From NCBI GenBank assembly GCA_943912265.1, contig CALTTS010000008.1, positions 66,355 through 130,354 on the forward strand: a DNA stretch of 64,000 bases. The letters are read 5' to 3'. Both the position numbers and the translations under genes were made by a program. Within the stretch, counting starts at the first letter, position 1, and each line of letters opens with the position of its first letter. The DNA comes from an uncultured Xanthomonas sp. (GTDB taxonomy: Bacteria; Pseudomonadota; Gammaproteobacteria; Xanthomonadales; Xanthomonadaceae). The notes beneath the pieces are model-generated. The model made no database searches and was not told the origin of the DNA. It saw only the letters and a program-made list of their open reading frames with translations. Below, in pieces: positions 52,493-62,624 of the stretch.

Positions 52493-53479
52493 ATGCACGA
52501 CCTCAACGACCTGTACTACTTCGCGATGGTGGTCGACCACGGCGGCTTCGCGGCCGCCGAGCGGGCGCTGGGCATCCCCAAATCGCGTCTGAGCCGCCGC
52601 ATCAGCCAGCTCGAGACCGACCTGGGCGTGCGCCTGCTGCAGCGTTCCACCCGCCGCTTCGCGGTCACCGACGTCGGCCTGAGCGTGCACCGCCATGCCC
52701 AGACCATGCTTGCCGAAGCGCAGGCCGCGCGCGAGGTGGTGGACCGGCTCAGCGCCGAGCCGCGCGGCACGGTGCGGGTCAGCGTGCCGGTCGCGCTGGC
52801 GCAGATGCAGATGCCCAAGCTGCTGCCCCGGTTCCTCGACCAGTACCCCAAGGTGCGGCTGCAGCTGAGCGTCACCAACCGCCGCGTGGACGTGATCAAC
52901 GAAGGCTACGACGTGGCCCTGCGCGTGCGTTCGCGCCTGGACGACGACGGCAGCCTGGTGATGCGCAGCTTCGGCCAGGTGCAGGAGCTGCTGGTGGCCA
53001 GCCCGAAATATCTGGACCGGGCAGGGCGGCCGAAGGACCCGGATGAACTGGCCGCACACGTCACCCTCAGTTCCAGCGAGGACGAGGCACGGCAGCGCTG
53101 GGAGCTGCAGGGCCCGGATGGCGAGATCCGCCGCGTGGACATCAAGCCGCGGGTGGCGGGGTTCGATTTCCCGCTGCTGCAGTCGATGGTCAAGGACGGT
53201 TTCGGCATCACCATGCTGCCCGAGACGGTCTGCTCGGAGGCCGTGCGCCGCGGCGAGCTGGAAGTGGTGCTGCCCGAGTGGTCGGTGCCGCAGGGCATCT
53301 GCCACGCCGTGTTCGCCTCGCGCCGCGGCCTGTTGCCGGCGGTGCGGGTGTTCATCGACTTCCTCGCCGAGAACCTGCCGCGCGAGATCGAACTGTCGCG
53401 GCTGGACTGCGGCAACTGCCCGAAGAAGGGCCGGGCCGACGCGGCCGTCGTCCAACCGGCCGCCGCCGCGACGGCCTGA
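52493..53479 (+). CDS. LysR-family transcriptional regulator
   Basis: A 328-residue LTTR. The HTH region is 'LNDLYYFAMVVDHGGFAAAERALGIPKSRLSRRISQLETDLGVRLLQRSTRRFAVTDVG', and the effector domain (about 90-290) has 'GTVRVSVPVALAQMQMPKLLPRFLDQYPKVRLQL'. This belongs to the group with 'iPKSrlSrrisqLE' known from AaeR/DsdC-like regulators of redox-linked genes. An unusual tail includes 'LDCGNCPKKGR'. The target is not evident, because the next gene is tRNA-Ser and no divergent partner exists. Confidence 0.92.
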   Translation: MHDLNDLYYFAMVVDHGGFAAAERALGIPKSRLSRRISQLETDLGVRLLQRSTRRFAVTDVGLSVHRHAQTMLAEAQAAREVVDRLSAEPRGTVRVSVPVALAQMQMPKLLPRFLDQYPKVRLQLSVTNRRVDVINEGYDVALRVRSRLDDDGSLVMRSFGQVQELLVASPKYLDRAGRPKDPDELAAHVTLSSSEDEARQRWELQGPDGEIRRVDIKPRVAGFDFPLLQSMVKDGFGITMLPETVCSEAVRRGELEVVLPEWSVPQGICHAVFASRRGLLPAVRVFIDFLAENLPREIELSRLDCGNCPKKGRADAAVVQPAAAATA

Positions 53480-53548
53480 CCGGTTCCTCGTTCCCGGCAC
53501 GGCATGCGAGAATGCCGCGCGTCGTCGCGGCGCCTGGCAATCCATCGC

Positions 53549-53638
53549 GGAGAGATGGCCGAGCGGTTTAAGGCACCGGTCTTGAAAACCGGCGAAGGGT
53601 CAAACCTTCCGTGGGTTCGAATCCCACTCTCTCCGCCA
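53549..53638 (+). tRNA. tRNA-Ser (anticodon UGA)
   Basis: A 90-base gene with acceptor GGAGAGA/TCTCTCC, discriminator G and encoded CCA. It has the long variable arm of class II tRNAs, TTCGAATC in the T loop, and an anticodon stem CCGGT/ACCGG around loop CTTGAAA, giving anticodon TGA. Confidence 0.97.
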
Positions 53639-53676
53639 ATTAGCAATCTAAGGCGCTGATTTAATAGGTTTTTTTC

Positions 53677-53844
53677 TTAATTTCCTGTATCAACCCCATG
53701 TTTCGCCCCATGTTCTGATATCGCATCGGCTTGGGCGATGAAGGCGAGGATATAGGCATCGATATCGGTGGACAGCCACAGTGAGCGCATGCCGTCCTTG
53801 CGGGGAGCGAAACTCTCCGCCACACCCGCAGCGTGTTGCGCCAT
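53677..53844 (-). pseudogene. Possible AlpA-like (phage excisionase/regulator) remnant
   Basis: A 55-residue frame reads 'SFAPRKDGMRSLWLSTDIDAYILAF', resembling the last half of AlpA-type winged-helix proteins ('P.rlg.R.v.W..sdidaWi'). The N-terminal half is missing. It lies antisense just behind tRNA-Ser, in AT-richer DNA (53640-53700) unlike the surroundings, the usual setting for remnants of integrated elements. The match is short and could be fortuitous. Confidence 0.35.
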
Positions 53845-53860
53845 TCCGGGCAGGGGAATC

Positions 53861-55153
<1,293 letters not shown>

Positions 55154-55159
55154 ATCGCC

Positions 55160-55178
55160 GGCCGACGCGTCGTCGGCC
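55160..55178 (+). terminator. Possible hairpin after the sugar dehydrogenase gene
   Basis: A perfect 8-bp stem GGCCGACG/CGTCGGCC with a CGT loop lies six bases after the stop. It lacks a T-tract. Confidence 0.35.
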
Positions 55179-55219
55179 AATCCATGCAAAAAACGTTTGA
55201 CCATCCCGTCGGGCCTCAC

Positions 55220-55225
55220 TAGAAT
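55220..55225 (+). promoter_or_regulatory. -10 element of tRNA-Val
   Basis: TAGAAT stands 23 bases before the mature tRNA-Val 5' end, an appropriate distance for a short tRNA precursor leader. Confidence 0.55.
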
Positions 55226-55248
55226 GCGCGCCTCGACTGACGCAGTCG

Positions 55249-55323
55249 GGGCGGTTAGCTCAGCGGTAGAGCATTGCCTTCACACGGCAAGGGTCACAGG
55301 TTCGATCCCTGTACCGCCCACCA
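55249..55323 (+). tRNA. tRNA-Val (anticodon CAC)
   Basis: A 75-base gene with acceptor GGGCGGT/ACCGCCC, encoded CCA, D arm GCTC...GAGC, T arm with GTTCGATCC, and anticodon stem TTGCC/GGCAA around loop TTCACAC, giving anticodon CAC. Confidence 0.97.
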
Positions 55324-55335
55324 GAATCAAGCAAG

Positions 55336-55362
55336 AGCCGGCTTCCCAGCCGGCTTTTCTTT
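55336..55362 (+). terminator. Intrinsic terminator after tRNA-Val
   Basis: AGCCGGCT (55336-55343), loop TCCC, AGCCGGCT (55348-55355), then TTTTCTTTT. The stem is a perfect 8 bp. Confidence 0.88.
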
Positions 55363-55410
55363 TGTGCGTCATGCGTGCGTGACTGTACGACGCCCGCCGC
55401 CACGGTGGGT

Positions 55411-56532
55411 TCATGGCGTCTTGAACGGCGAACGTGCGGCCAGCATCGCCGCGTGCCGGCGGACGACGCGCACTTCCTCGTCGCACCATTCGGCCAGGGC
55501 CTGGCGGAACCGCCGGTCGGCGATCCAGTGGCGGCTGTGGACGATGGCGGGCAGGAAGCCGCGCGCGAGCTTGTGTTCGCCCTGCGCGCCGGGTTGGAAA
55601 TGCCGCAGCCCTTCGCGCAGGCAGTAGTCGATGCCCTGGTAATAGCAGGTTTCGAAGTGCAGCCCCGGCAACTCGGCCGTGCTGCCCCAGTAGCGGCCGT
55701 ACAGCGTGTCCGCGCCGCGCAGGCACCATGCGCCGGCAACGGGCTGGCCGGCATGTTCGGCCAGGATCAGCACCAGTTGCCGCGGCATCGCTTGCGCAAG
55801 ATGCCCGAGGAATCCGCGGGTCAGGGCCGGCGGGTTGCCGTATTCCCGGAACGTGCGCAGGTAGAACGCATGCATCGCATCCAGGTCGGCCGCGGAAGCC
55901 TCGTCGCCCTGCACGACGCGGAACCGCACGCCGGAACGGGCCACGCGCGCGCGCTCCTGCCGGATGTTCTTGCGGTGGCGATGGTCGAAGGCGGACAGGT
56001 AGTCGTCGAACGTCGCCCAGCCGGCGTTGCGCCAGTGGTACTGCACGTCGATTCGGGCCAGCCAGTCGTCGGGGAAGCCCGCATCTTCGGGTTCGCCGGC
56101 GAAGTTGACGTGCGCGGAGGAGAGTCCCGCCAAGTTCGCGAAGTCGACGATCGCATCGCGCAGGCGGCTGCGGCCCGCCTCGTCGCAGGCCAGCAGGCGC
56201 GGGCCGGTCACGGGCGAGTAGGGCACCGCGCACAGCCATTTCGGGTAGTAGTCACGGCCGTGGTCGGCATGGGCCTGCGCCCATGCATGGTCGAAGACGA
56301 ACTCGCCATGTGAATTGGCTTTCAGGTAACCCGGCGCCGCCGCCTGCAGCCGGTCGCCTTCCCACAAGGTGAGGTGATGGGGCGTCCAGCCCCAGGCTTC
56401 GCGCAGGCAGCCGCAGCGTTCGAGGCCGGCCAGGAACGCATGCGCGACGAACGGATTGGTGCCGTCGTGCAGGCCGTCCCATTGCGCGGGCGACACCTCG
56501 TCGAGCCGTTGCAGCCAGCGGATGCGCATCAT
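55411..56532 (-). CDS. FemAB-like/GNAT peptidoglycan-type acyltransferase (COG3146-like)
   Basis: A 373-residue protein with the features of the DUF482/'peptidogalycan biosynthesis' family: 'NPFVAHAFLAGLERCGC', 'LKANSHGEFVFDHAWAQAH', 'YYPKWLCAVPYSPVTGPRLL' and 'HWRNAGWATFDDYLSAFDHRHRKNIRQERARV'. It ends with a GNAT half 'YGRYWGSTAELPGLHFETCYYQGIDYCLREGL'. The physiological substrate of this widespread family is unknown. ATG 56532 or 56529 begins it. It lies between tRNA-Val and trxB, on the same strand as trxB. Confidence 0.88.
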   Translation of the reverse strand: MMRIRWLQRLDEVSPAQWDGLHDGTNPFVAHAFLAGLERCGCLREAWGWTPHHLTLWEGDRLQAAAPGYLKANSHGEFVFDHAWAQAHADHGRDYYPKWLCAVPYSPVTGPRLLACDEAGRSRLRDAIVDFANLAGLSSAHVNFAGEPEDAGFPDDWLARIDVQYHWRNAGWATFDDYLSAFDHRHRKNIRQERARVARSGVRFRVVQGDEASAADLDAMHAFYLRTFREYGNPPALTRGFLGHLAQAMPRQLVLILAEHAGQPVAGAWCLRGADTLYGRYWGSTAELPGLHFETCYYQGIDYCLREGLRHFQPGAQGEHKLARGFLPAIVHSRHWIADRRFRQALAEWCDEEVRVVRRHAAMLAARSPFKTP

Positions 56533-56635
56533 GCCGGCCCGCCCGCATCGACAAGGGCGGCGACAGGCCCGATGCCGGCGATGCGAACCGGTCGACGGCC
56601 CGCGTCCGCATCGTCAGGCGAGGCCGGCCCCGGTG

Positions 56636-57589
56636 TCATCCGAGGTTGTCGAGGTACCGTTCCGCGTCCAGTGCCGCCATGCAGCCGAAACCGGCCGAGG
56701 TGATGGCCTGGCGATAGTGCTGGTCGGCCACGTCGCCGCAGGCGAACACGCCTTCCACCGAGGTCTGGGTGGCATTGCCTTCCAGGCCGGAACGGATGCT
56801 CAGGTAGCCGTTGTTCATCGCCAGCTGGCCTTCGAACAGGCCGGTGTTGGGCGTGTGGCCGATGGCGACGAAGAAGCCGTGCACCGGGATGTCGCGGGTG
56901 CCGCCGTCCAGCACCGACTTGACCCGCACCCCGGTGACGCCGGCATCGTCGCCGAGCACTTCGTCCACGGCATGGTTCCACACCAGCTCGATCTTGCCGG
57001 CCGCGGCCTTGGCGAACAGCTTGTCCTGCATGATCTTCTCCGCGCGCAGGCTGTCGCGGCGGTGCACCAGGTAGACCTTGCGGGCGATATTGGACAGGTA
57101 CAGCGCCTCCTCGACCGCGGTGTTGCCGCCGCCGATCACCGCGACATCCTGCTCGCGGTAGAAGAAGCCGTCGCAGGTGGCGCAGGCGGACACGCCGCGG
57201 CCCTTGAACTTCTCCTCCGATTCGATGCCCAGGTAGCGGGCGCTGGCGCCGGTGGCGACGATCAGCGCATCGCAGGTGTAGACGCCGCTGTCGCCCTCCA
57301 GCCGGAACGGACGCTGCGACAGGTCGGCGGTGTGGATGTGGTCGAACACCACCTCGGTCTCGAAGCGCTCGGCGTGCTGCTGCAGGCGCTGCATCAGCTC
57401 CGGCCCCTGCACGCCGGCCACGTCGCCGGGCCAGTTGTCCACCTCGGTGGTGGTCATCAGCTGGCCGCCCTGTTCCAGCCCGGTGATCAGCAACGGCTTG
57501 AGGTTGGCGCGTGCGCCGTAGACGGCTGCCGTCCAGCCGGCCGGGCCGGAACCGAGGATCAGCAGGCGGCTGTGCTTGGGAGTGCTCAT
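56636..57589 (-). CDS. trxB: Thioredoxin reductase
   Basis: A 317-residue FAD/NADPH disulfide reductase for thioredoxin. The FAD site is 'RLLILGSGPAGWTAAVYGARA'. The redox-active CATC sits in 'SACATCDGFFYR'. The NADPH loop is 'VAVIGGGNTAVEEALYL', with 'VHRRDSLRAEKIM' reading the phosphate, and 'GVFACGDVADQHYRQAITSAGFGCMAALDAE' is the C-terminal FAD motif. ATG 57589 is canonical. It is divergent from ftsK. Confidence 0.98.
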   Translation of the reverse strand: MSTPKHSRLLILGSGPAGWTAAVYGARANLKPLLITGLEQGGQLMTTTEVDNWPGDVAGVQGPELMQRLQQHAERFETEVVFDHIHTADLSQRPFRLEGDSGVYTCDALIVATGASARYLGIESEEKFKGRGVSACATCDGFFYREQDVAVIGGGNTAVEEALYLSNIARKVYLVHRRDSLRAEKIMQDKLFAKAAAGKIELVWNHAVDEVLGDDAGVTGVRVKSVLDGGTRDIPVHGFFVAIGHTPNTGLFEGQLAMNNGYLSIRSGLEGNATQTSVEGVFACGDVADQHYRQAITSAGFGCMAALDAERYLDNLG

Positions 57590-57852
57590 GTATACTCGCT
57601 GTAAGTCAGGAAAAAGCCCGGAACCTGCACCCGGCGGATGGCCGGGGCACGCGGGATGGCGGATAGAGTGAAGGCCGGCACCGGTCGAATCAAGGCGAGC
57701 GGATAGAACGGCGAAGCGCATCGGCGCCTGCCTTGCGGCGCTTGGCCTTGTCCCCATGCCGCCGGCAGACAGGGCCGCGTTGCCGGCTGATCCGCCCCCG
57801 GTTTTCCTTTACCATCAGTCACTAGCACGACATTCCCGAGGTTCGGTCACGG

Positions 57853-60207
57853 GTGGCAAGACAGGTCCCTGAATCCGGCGGCAAGGCCAAGGCGGCGGCT
57901 GCCGCGCGCAAATCCGTTCCCGGTGCTCCCGCGAGCCGCTCCCGGCTCTGGCGCGACCTTTCGCTGATCGCCATCGCGCCGCTGCTGCTGTACCTGCTGG
58001 CCAGCCTGATCAGCCATTCCCCGCAGGACCCGGGCTGGTCGCAATCGGGCAGCGTGGTGGCGCCGGTGCACAACATCGGCGGGCTGGCCGGTGCATGGCT
58101 GGCCGACGTGCTGCTCCAGCTGTTCGGCTATTCCGCCTTCATGCTGCCGGTGGTGCTCGGCTGGGTGGCGTGGCTGGCCCTGTTCCCGCAGGAAGGCGAG
58201 GGCGGGGAAGCCGATCTCGGCCCGGCGCTGCGGCTGATCGGCACCGTGGGCTTCCTGATCGCGCTGACCGGCCTGCTGCACCTGCGCCTGTTCGGCGGCG
58301 ACGTGGGGCGCGCCGGCGGCATCCTCGGCAAGCTGGTCGGGCAGTCGCTGCTGGCCGGGATCGGCCCGCTCGGCAGCAGCCTGTTCCTGGTCGTGCTGCT
58401 GCTGGTGTCGGTGACGCTGGCCACCGGCCTGTCCTGGCTGCGGCTGATGGACCGGATCGGGGCCTGGGTGCTGACGCTGCTCGACCGTGCGCAGGCAGGC
58501 CGCAGGCAGGCCAACGAATGGCAGAAGACCCGGGCGATCCGCGAGGAACGCGAGGAAGTGCGCAAGGTCGATGCCGAACAGCGCGCCAGGCGCGAGCCGG
58601 TGAAGATCGAGCCGCCCGCCGCGCCGGTGGTGGAGAAGAGCGAGCGCGCCAAGCGCGAAACCCAGATCCCGATGTTCCAGGGCGTCAACGGCGACGGTTC
58701 GGACCTGCCGCCGCTGGCGCTGCTGGACGACCCCAAGCCGCAGCCCAAGGGCTACGACGAGGAGACCCTGGAGACGCTCTCGCGCCAGATCGAGTTCAAG
58801 CTCAAGGACTTCCGCATCGATGCGCAGGTGGTCGGCGCCTATCCGGGGCCGGTGATCACCCGCTTCGAGATCGAGCCGGCACCGGGGGTGAAGGTCAGCC
58901 AGATCAGTTCGCTGGACAAGGACCTGGCGCGCGGGCTGTCGGTCAAGTCGGTGCGCGTGGTCGACGTGATCCCGGGCAAGACCGTAATCGGCCTGGAGAT
59001 CCCCAACGTCACCCGCGAGATGATCTTCCTGTCCGAGCTGCTGCGCTCGAAGGAATACGACAAGTCCGCCAGCGTGCTGACCCTGGCGCTGGGCAAGGAC
59101 ATCGGCGGCCGGCCGACCGTGGCCGACCTGGCGCGCATGCCGCACCTGCTGGTGGCCGGCACCACCGGCTCGGGCAAGTCGGTGGCGGTCAACGCGATGG
59201 TGCTGAGCCTGCTGTACAAGGCCTCGCCGAAGGACCTGCGGATGCTGATGATCGACCCGAAGATGCTCGAACTGAGCGTCTACGAGGGCATCCCGCACCT
59301 GCTGGCGCCGGTGGTCACCGACATGAAGGAGGCCGCCAACGGCCTGCGCTGGTGCGTGGCCGAGATGGAGCGCCGCTACAAGCTGATGAGCGCCGTGGGT
59401 GTGCGCAACCTGGCCGGTTTCAACAAGAAGGTGAAGGAGGCGCAGGACGCCGGCCAGCCGCTGATGGACCCGCTGTTCAAGCCGGACCCGCAGCTGGGCG
59501 AAGCGCCGCGGCCGCTGGAGCCGATGCCGTTCATCGTCATCTTCATCGACGAATTCGCCGACATGATGATGATCGTCGGCAAGAAGGTGGAGGAGCTGAT
59601 CGCGCGCCTGGCGCAGAAGGCGCGCGCCGCCGGCATCCACCTGATCCTGGCCACCCAGCGCCCGTCGGTGGACGTGATCACCGGCCTGATCAAGGCCAAC
59701 ATCCCCACCCGTATCGCCTTCCAGGTCAGCTCGAAGATTGACTCGCGCACCATCCTCGACCAGTCCGGCGCCGAGGCGCTGCTGGGCAACGGCGACATGC
59801 TGTACCTGCCGCCGGGCACGGCGATGCCGCAGCGCGTGCACGGCGCCTTCGTCAGCGACGACGAAGTGCACCGCGTGGTCGAGCACCTCAAGGCCAGCGG
59901 CCCGGTCGAGTACATCGAAGGCGTGCTCGACGAGGTGCAGACCATGGGCGACGGCACCGTGGTCGGCGCCACCGGCCTGCCCGAATCGGCCAGCGCCGGC
60001 GACGAGTCCGACCCGCTGTACGACGAGGCGGTGAAGATCGTCACCGAAAGCCGCCGCGCCTCCATCTCCGGCGTGCAGCGCCGGCTGAAGATCGGCTACA
60101 ACCGCGCCGCAAGGCTGATCGAGGCGATGGAGGCGGCCGGCGTGGTCAGCCCGCCCGAGCACAACGGCGACCGCAGCGTGCTGGCACCGCCGCCGCCGCG
60201 CGGCTGA
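57853..60207 (+). CDS. ftsK: DNA translocase FtsK
   Basis: A 784-residue septal DNA pump. Four to five N-terminal TM helices (about 33-210) anchor it. A short linker follows, with the alpha domain ('YDEETLETLSRQIEFKLKDF...VVGAYPGPVITRFEIEPAPGVKVSQI'). The RecA-like motor has Walker A 'GTTGSGKSVAVN', Walker B 'FIVIFIDEFADMMMIVG' and 'LATQRPSVDVITGLIKANIPTRIAF'. The C-terminal gamma winged helix ('SRRASISGVQRRLKIGYNRAARLIEAME') recognises KOPS and activates XerCD at dif. A GTG start at 57853 begins the protein. The linker is far shorter than in E. coli. Confidence 0.98.
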   Translation: MARQVPESGGKAKAAAAARKSVPGAPASRSRLWRDLSLIAIAPLLLYLLASLISHSPQDPGWSQSGSVVAPVHNIGGLAGAWLADVLLQLFGYSAFMLPVVLGWVAWLALFPQEGEGGEADLGPALRLIGTVGFLIALTGLLHLRLFGGDVGRAGGILGKLVGQSLLAGIGPLGSSLFLVVLLLVSVTLATGLSWLRLMDRIGAWVLTLLDRAQAGRRQANEWQKTRAIREEREEVRKVDAEQRARREPVKIEPPAAPVVEKSERAKRETQIPMFQGVNGDGSDLPPLALLDDPKPQPKGYDEETLETLSRQIEFKLKDFRIDAQVVGAYPGPVITRFEIEPAPGVKVSQISSLDKDLARGLSVKSVRVVDVIPGKTVIGLEIPNVTREMIFLSELLRSKEYDKSASVLTLALGKDIGGRPTVADLARMPHLLVAGTTGSGKSVAVNAMVLSLLYKASPKDLRMLMIDPKMLELSVYEGIPHLLAPVVTDMKEAANGLRWCVAEMERRYKLMSAVGVRNLAGFNKKVKEAQDAGQPLMDPLFKPDPQLGEAPRPLEPMPFIVIFIDEFADMMMIVGKKVEELIARLAQKARAAGIHLILATQRPSVDVITGLIKANIPTRIAFQVSSKIDSRTILDQSGAEALLGNGDMLYLPPGTAMPQRVHGAFVSDDEVHRVVEHLKASGPVEYIEGVLDEVQTMGDGTVVGATGLPESASAGDESDPLYDEAVKIVTESRRASISGVQRRLKIGYNRAARLIEAMEAAGVVSPPEHNGDRSVLAPPPPRG

Positions 60208-60317
60208 GGGCGGGGCACTGCGATCGGCATGGCGGCCGGCCGCTATCGTGCCCATTCAGTTTCGTCTTGGCACACTGGCCGCCCTCGATACCGCACATCT
60301 GTCCAGGGAGCGATCCG

Positions 60318-60944
60318 ATGATTCGCACGCTGCGCTACGCGCTGCTCGCTACGGCCCTGCTGGCCGGCGCCGCCCAGGCCGGGGCCCGCGACGAACTGAA
60401 GGCCTTCACCACCGGGCTGAAGGGCCTGCAGGGCCAGTTCGTCCAGAAGGTCTACGACCCGCGCGGCCGGCTCAAGGAAACCTCGAGCGGCACCGTGGCG
60501 CTGTCCGCGCCGCGCCTGTTCCGCTGGCAGTATGCCAAGCCGTTCGAGCAGCTGATCGTCGCCGATGGCCGCAAGGTCTGGGTCTACGACCCGGACCTGA
60601 GCCAGGTGACCGTGCGCGCCCAGGGCAACGAGGAGCGCAACAGCCCGCTGACCGCGCTGATCGACCCGGGCAAGCTCGACAAGATGTACGACGTCAGCCA
60701 GGACGCCACGGCCAGCAACGGCATGGAATGGCTGACGCTGACGCCGAAGGTGGGTGCCCAGGCCAGCTTCGAAGTCGCCCGTCTCGGCTTCAGCGGCAAC
60801 GCGCTGGCGCGGATGGAAGTCACCGACGCGGTCGGCCAGAAGACCGAAATCGTCTTCTCCGGACTGCAGCGCAATCCCGCCTTCGCCGCCGGCACGTTCG
60901 CCTATTCGCCGGCCCGGGGCGTGGACGTGGTGAGCGGCAACTGA
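60318..60944 (+). CDS. lolA: Outer-membrane lipoprotein carrier protein
   Basis: A 208-residue periplasmic chaperone that ferries lipoproteins from LolCDE to LolB. It has a signal peptide (about 1-21, 'LLATALLAGAAQA'), then 'LKAFTTGLKGLQGQFVQKVYD', 'SSGTVALSAPRLFRWQYAKPFEQLIVADGRKVWVYDPDLSQVTVR' and 'LARMEVTDAVGQKTEIVFSGLQRNP'. All are characteristic of LolA. GGGAG precedes ATG 60318. The ftsK-lolA-rarA order is typical of Gammaproteobacteria. Confidence 0.97.
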   Translation: MIRTLRYALLATALLAGAAQAGARDELKAFTTGLKGLQGQFVQKVYDPRGRLKETSSGTVALSAPRLFRWQYAKPFEQLIVADGRKVWVYDPDLSQVTVRAQGNEERNSPLTALIDPGKLDKMYDVSQDATASNGMEWLTLTPKVGAQASFEVARLGFSGNALARMEVTDAVGQKTEIVFSGLQRNPAFAAGTFAYSPARGVDVVSGN

Positions 60945-60994
60945 GCATCGGCTCCGCCGGTGCCGGCCGTCGCACGCGGCGAGATGGCCGACGC

Positions 60995-61000
60995 TAGAAT
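60995..61000 (+). promoter_or_regulatory. -10 element directly before rarA (leaderless pattern)
   Basis: TAGAAT ends six bases before the rarA ATG, with no ribosome-binding site between. Confidence 0.55.
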
Positions 61001-61006
61001 GCCGAG

Positions 61007-62374
61007 ATGGCGAAAACCGGCTCCCGTGCGCACGACGTTCCCGACCTGCTGAGCGCGGACCGCGACGCGATGCGACCGCTGGCCGAGCGCATGCGCCCGC
61101 GCACGCTCGACGAGATGGTCGGGCAGAAGCGGCTGCTCGCCCCGGGCAGCGCGCTGCGGCGGGCAGTCGAGTCCGGGCGCGTGCACTCGATGATCCTGTG
61201 GGGGCCGCCCGGTTGCGGCAAGACCACCCTGGCGCTGCTGCTGGCGCATTACGCCGATGCCGACTTCCGGGCGATTTCCGCCGTGCTTTCGGGCCTGCCG
61301 GAAGTGCGCCAGGTGCTGGCCGAGGCTGCGCAGCGCTTCGCCGAAGGCCGGCGCACGGTGCTGTTCGTCGACGAGGTGCACCGTTTCAACAAGGCCCAGC
61401 AGGATGCGTTCCTGCCGCACATCGAGCGCGGCACCATCATCTTCGTCGGTGCCACCACCGAGAACCCCTCGTTCGAGCTGAACTCGGCGCTGCTGTCGCG
61501 CTGCCGCGTGCACGTGCTGGAGGCGGTGTCAGCCGCGGACATCGTCGAGGCGCTGCGACGGGCGCTGGATGACGGCGAGCGCGGCCTGGGCGGGCAGGGC
61601 ATCCGCATCACCGACGAATCGCTGCACGAGATCGCCGTCGCCGCCGACGGCGACGTGCGCCGCGCACTCACCCTGCTCGAAATCGCCGCCGAACTGGCGG
61701 CGGGCGAGGGCGGCGAAATCACCCCGCAGACCCTGCAGCAGGTGCTGGCCGACCGCACCCGCCGCTTCGACAAGGGCGGCGAGCAGTTCTACGACCAGAT
61801 CTCGGCGCTGCACAAGTCGGTGCGCAGCTCCAACCCGGATGCGGCACTGTACTGGCTCACGCGCATGCTCGACGGCGGCTGCGACCCGGCCTACCTGGCC
61901 CGGCGCCTGACCCGCATGGCGATCGAGGACATCGGCCTGGCCGACCCGCGCGCCCAGCAAATGGCCCTGGAAGCCTGGGACATCTACGACCGCCTCGGCA
62001 GCCCGGAAGGCGAACTGGGCTTTGCCCAGCTCGTTCTGTACCTGGCCAGCACCGCCAAATCCAACGCCGGCTACGCCGCGTTCAACCTGGCCAAGCGCGA
62101 AGTGCGCGAATTCGGCACGCAGGAAGTGCCGATGCACCTGCGCAACGCCCCGACCAAACTGATGAAGGGCCTCGGTTACGGCCAAGGCTACCAGTACGAC
62201 CACGACGTCGAAGGCGGCATCGCACTCGACCAAACCGGCTTCCCCGACGCGATGGGCGAACGCATCTACTACCGGCCCGTCGCGCGCGGCCTGGAAATCA
62301 AACTCAAGGAAAAGCTGGACCGCCTGCGCGAAGCCCGCGAGAAAGCAAGGCCCCCGAAGTCGGACAACGAGTGA
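61007..62374 (+). CDS. rarA: Replication-associated recombination protein A
   Basis: A 455-residue AAA+ ATPase (MgsA/WRNIP1/Mgs1 family) acting at stalled forks. 'LAERMRPRTLDEMVGQKRLLAPGSALRRAVESG' opens the protein. Walker A is 'WGPPGCGKTTLALLLA', Walker B 'VLFVDEVHRFNKAQQDAFLP', sensor 1 'IIFVGATTENPSFELNSALLSRCRVH'. The tetramerisation domain has 'DPAYLARRLTRMAIEDIGLADPRA'. It is the last core gene before the Xer-associated element on the right. Confidence 0.98.
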   Translation: MAKTGSRAHDVPDLLSADRDAMRPLAERMRPRTLDEMVGQKRLLAPGSALRRAVESGRVHSMILWGPPGCGKTTLALLLAHYADADFRAISAVLSGLPEVRQVLAEAAQRFAEGRRTVLFVDEVHRFNKAQQDAFLPHIERGTIIFVGATTENPSFELNSALLSRCRVHVLEAVSAADIVEALRRALDDGERGLGGQGIRITDESLHEIAVAADGDVRRALTLLEIAAELAAGEGGEITPQTLQQVLADRTRRFDKGGEQFYDQISALHKSVRSSNPDAALYWLTRMLDGGCDPAYLARRLTRMAIEDIGLADPRAQQMALEAWDIYDRLGSPEGELGFAQLVLYLASTAKSNAGYAAFNLAKREVREFGTQEVPMHLRNAPTKLMKGLGYGQGYQYDHDVEGGIALDQTGFPDAMGERIYYRPVARGLEIKLKEKLDRLREAREKARPPKSDNE

Positions 62375-62512
62375 CCTTGTCAAAGTGCGCGGGCCATTCC
62401 AGCAGGTCGTCAGGCTGACGATAAGCGCGTATTAACACCATCAACTGAAATCCAGACCAACCCATAGAGTCGGGAATCCCTACTAGAATCAGTGACTTGC
62501 GACGCGCTACGC

Positions 62513-62566
62513 TCAGGCCCTCGACGGCCTTACATAATATGCATTATGCGAAGTATTGGACGACAT
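62513..62566 (-). other. Truncated regulator start: 17-residue open frame across the Xer junction
   Basis: The same ribosome site and ATG that start the regulator at 63735 are repeated here, giving 'MSSNTSHNAYYVRPSRA' and a stop. The first ten codons correspond to the regulator ('MPSNTSHNAYGAFGF'); the sequence then switches to chromosomal DNA at the XerD arm. It is best read as a recombination scar, not a gene. Confidence 0.7.
62527..62554. other. dif-like XerC/XerD recombination site
   Basis: Read on the minus strand: ACTTCGCATAA (XerC arm), TGCATA (central 6 bp), TTATGTAAGGC (XerD arm). The XerC arm and the TTATGT of the XerD arm match the gammaproteobacterial dif pattern; the last five bases of the XerD arm diverge from TTAAAT-type ends. 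The 15-base core 62538-62552 closely resembles the attachment core reported for Xanthomonas filamentous phages. It lies 152 bases after rarA, at the edge of a phage-like unit. Confidence 0.7.
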
Positions 62567-62624
62567 GATTTTCTTGTCCTTCAATGAGTTGAGTTTCAAC
62601 GAACACCCCGGCACATGGCAAGAA
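62537..62624. repeat. 88-bp direct repeat, copy 1
   Basis: This segment matches 63706-63793 at 86 of 88 positions in the same orientation. It contains the central region and XerC arm of the recombination site, and (minus strand) the AAGGAC ribosome site and ATG used by the phage regulator in copy 2. Confidence 0.95.
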
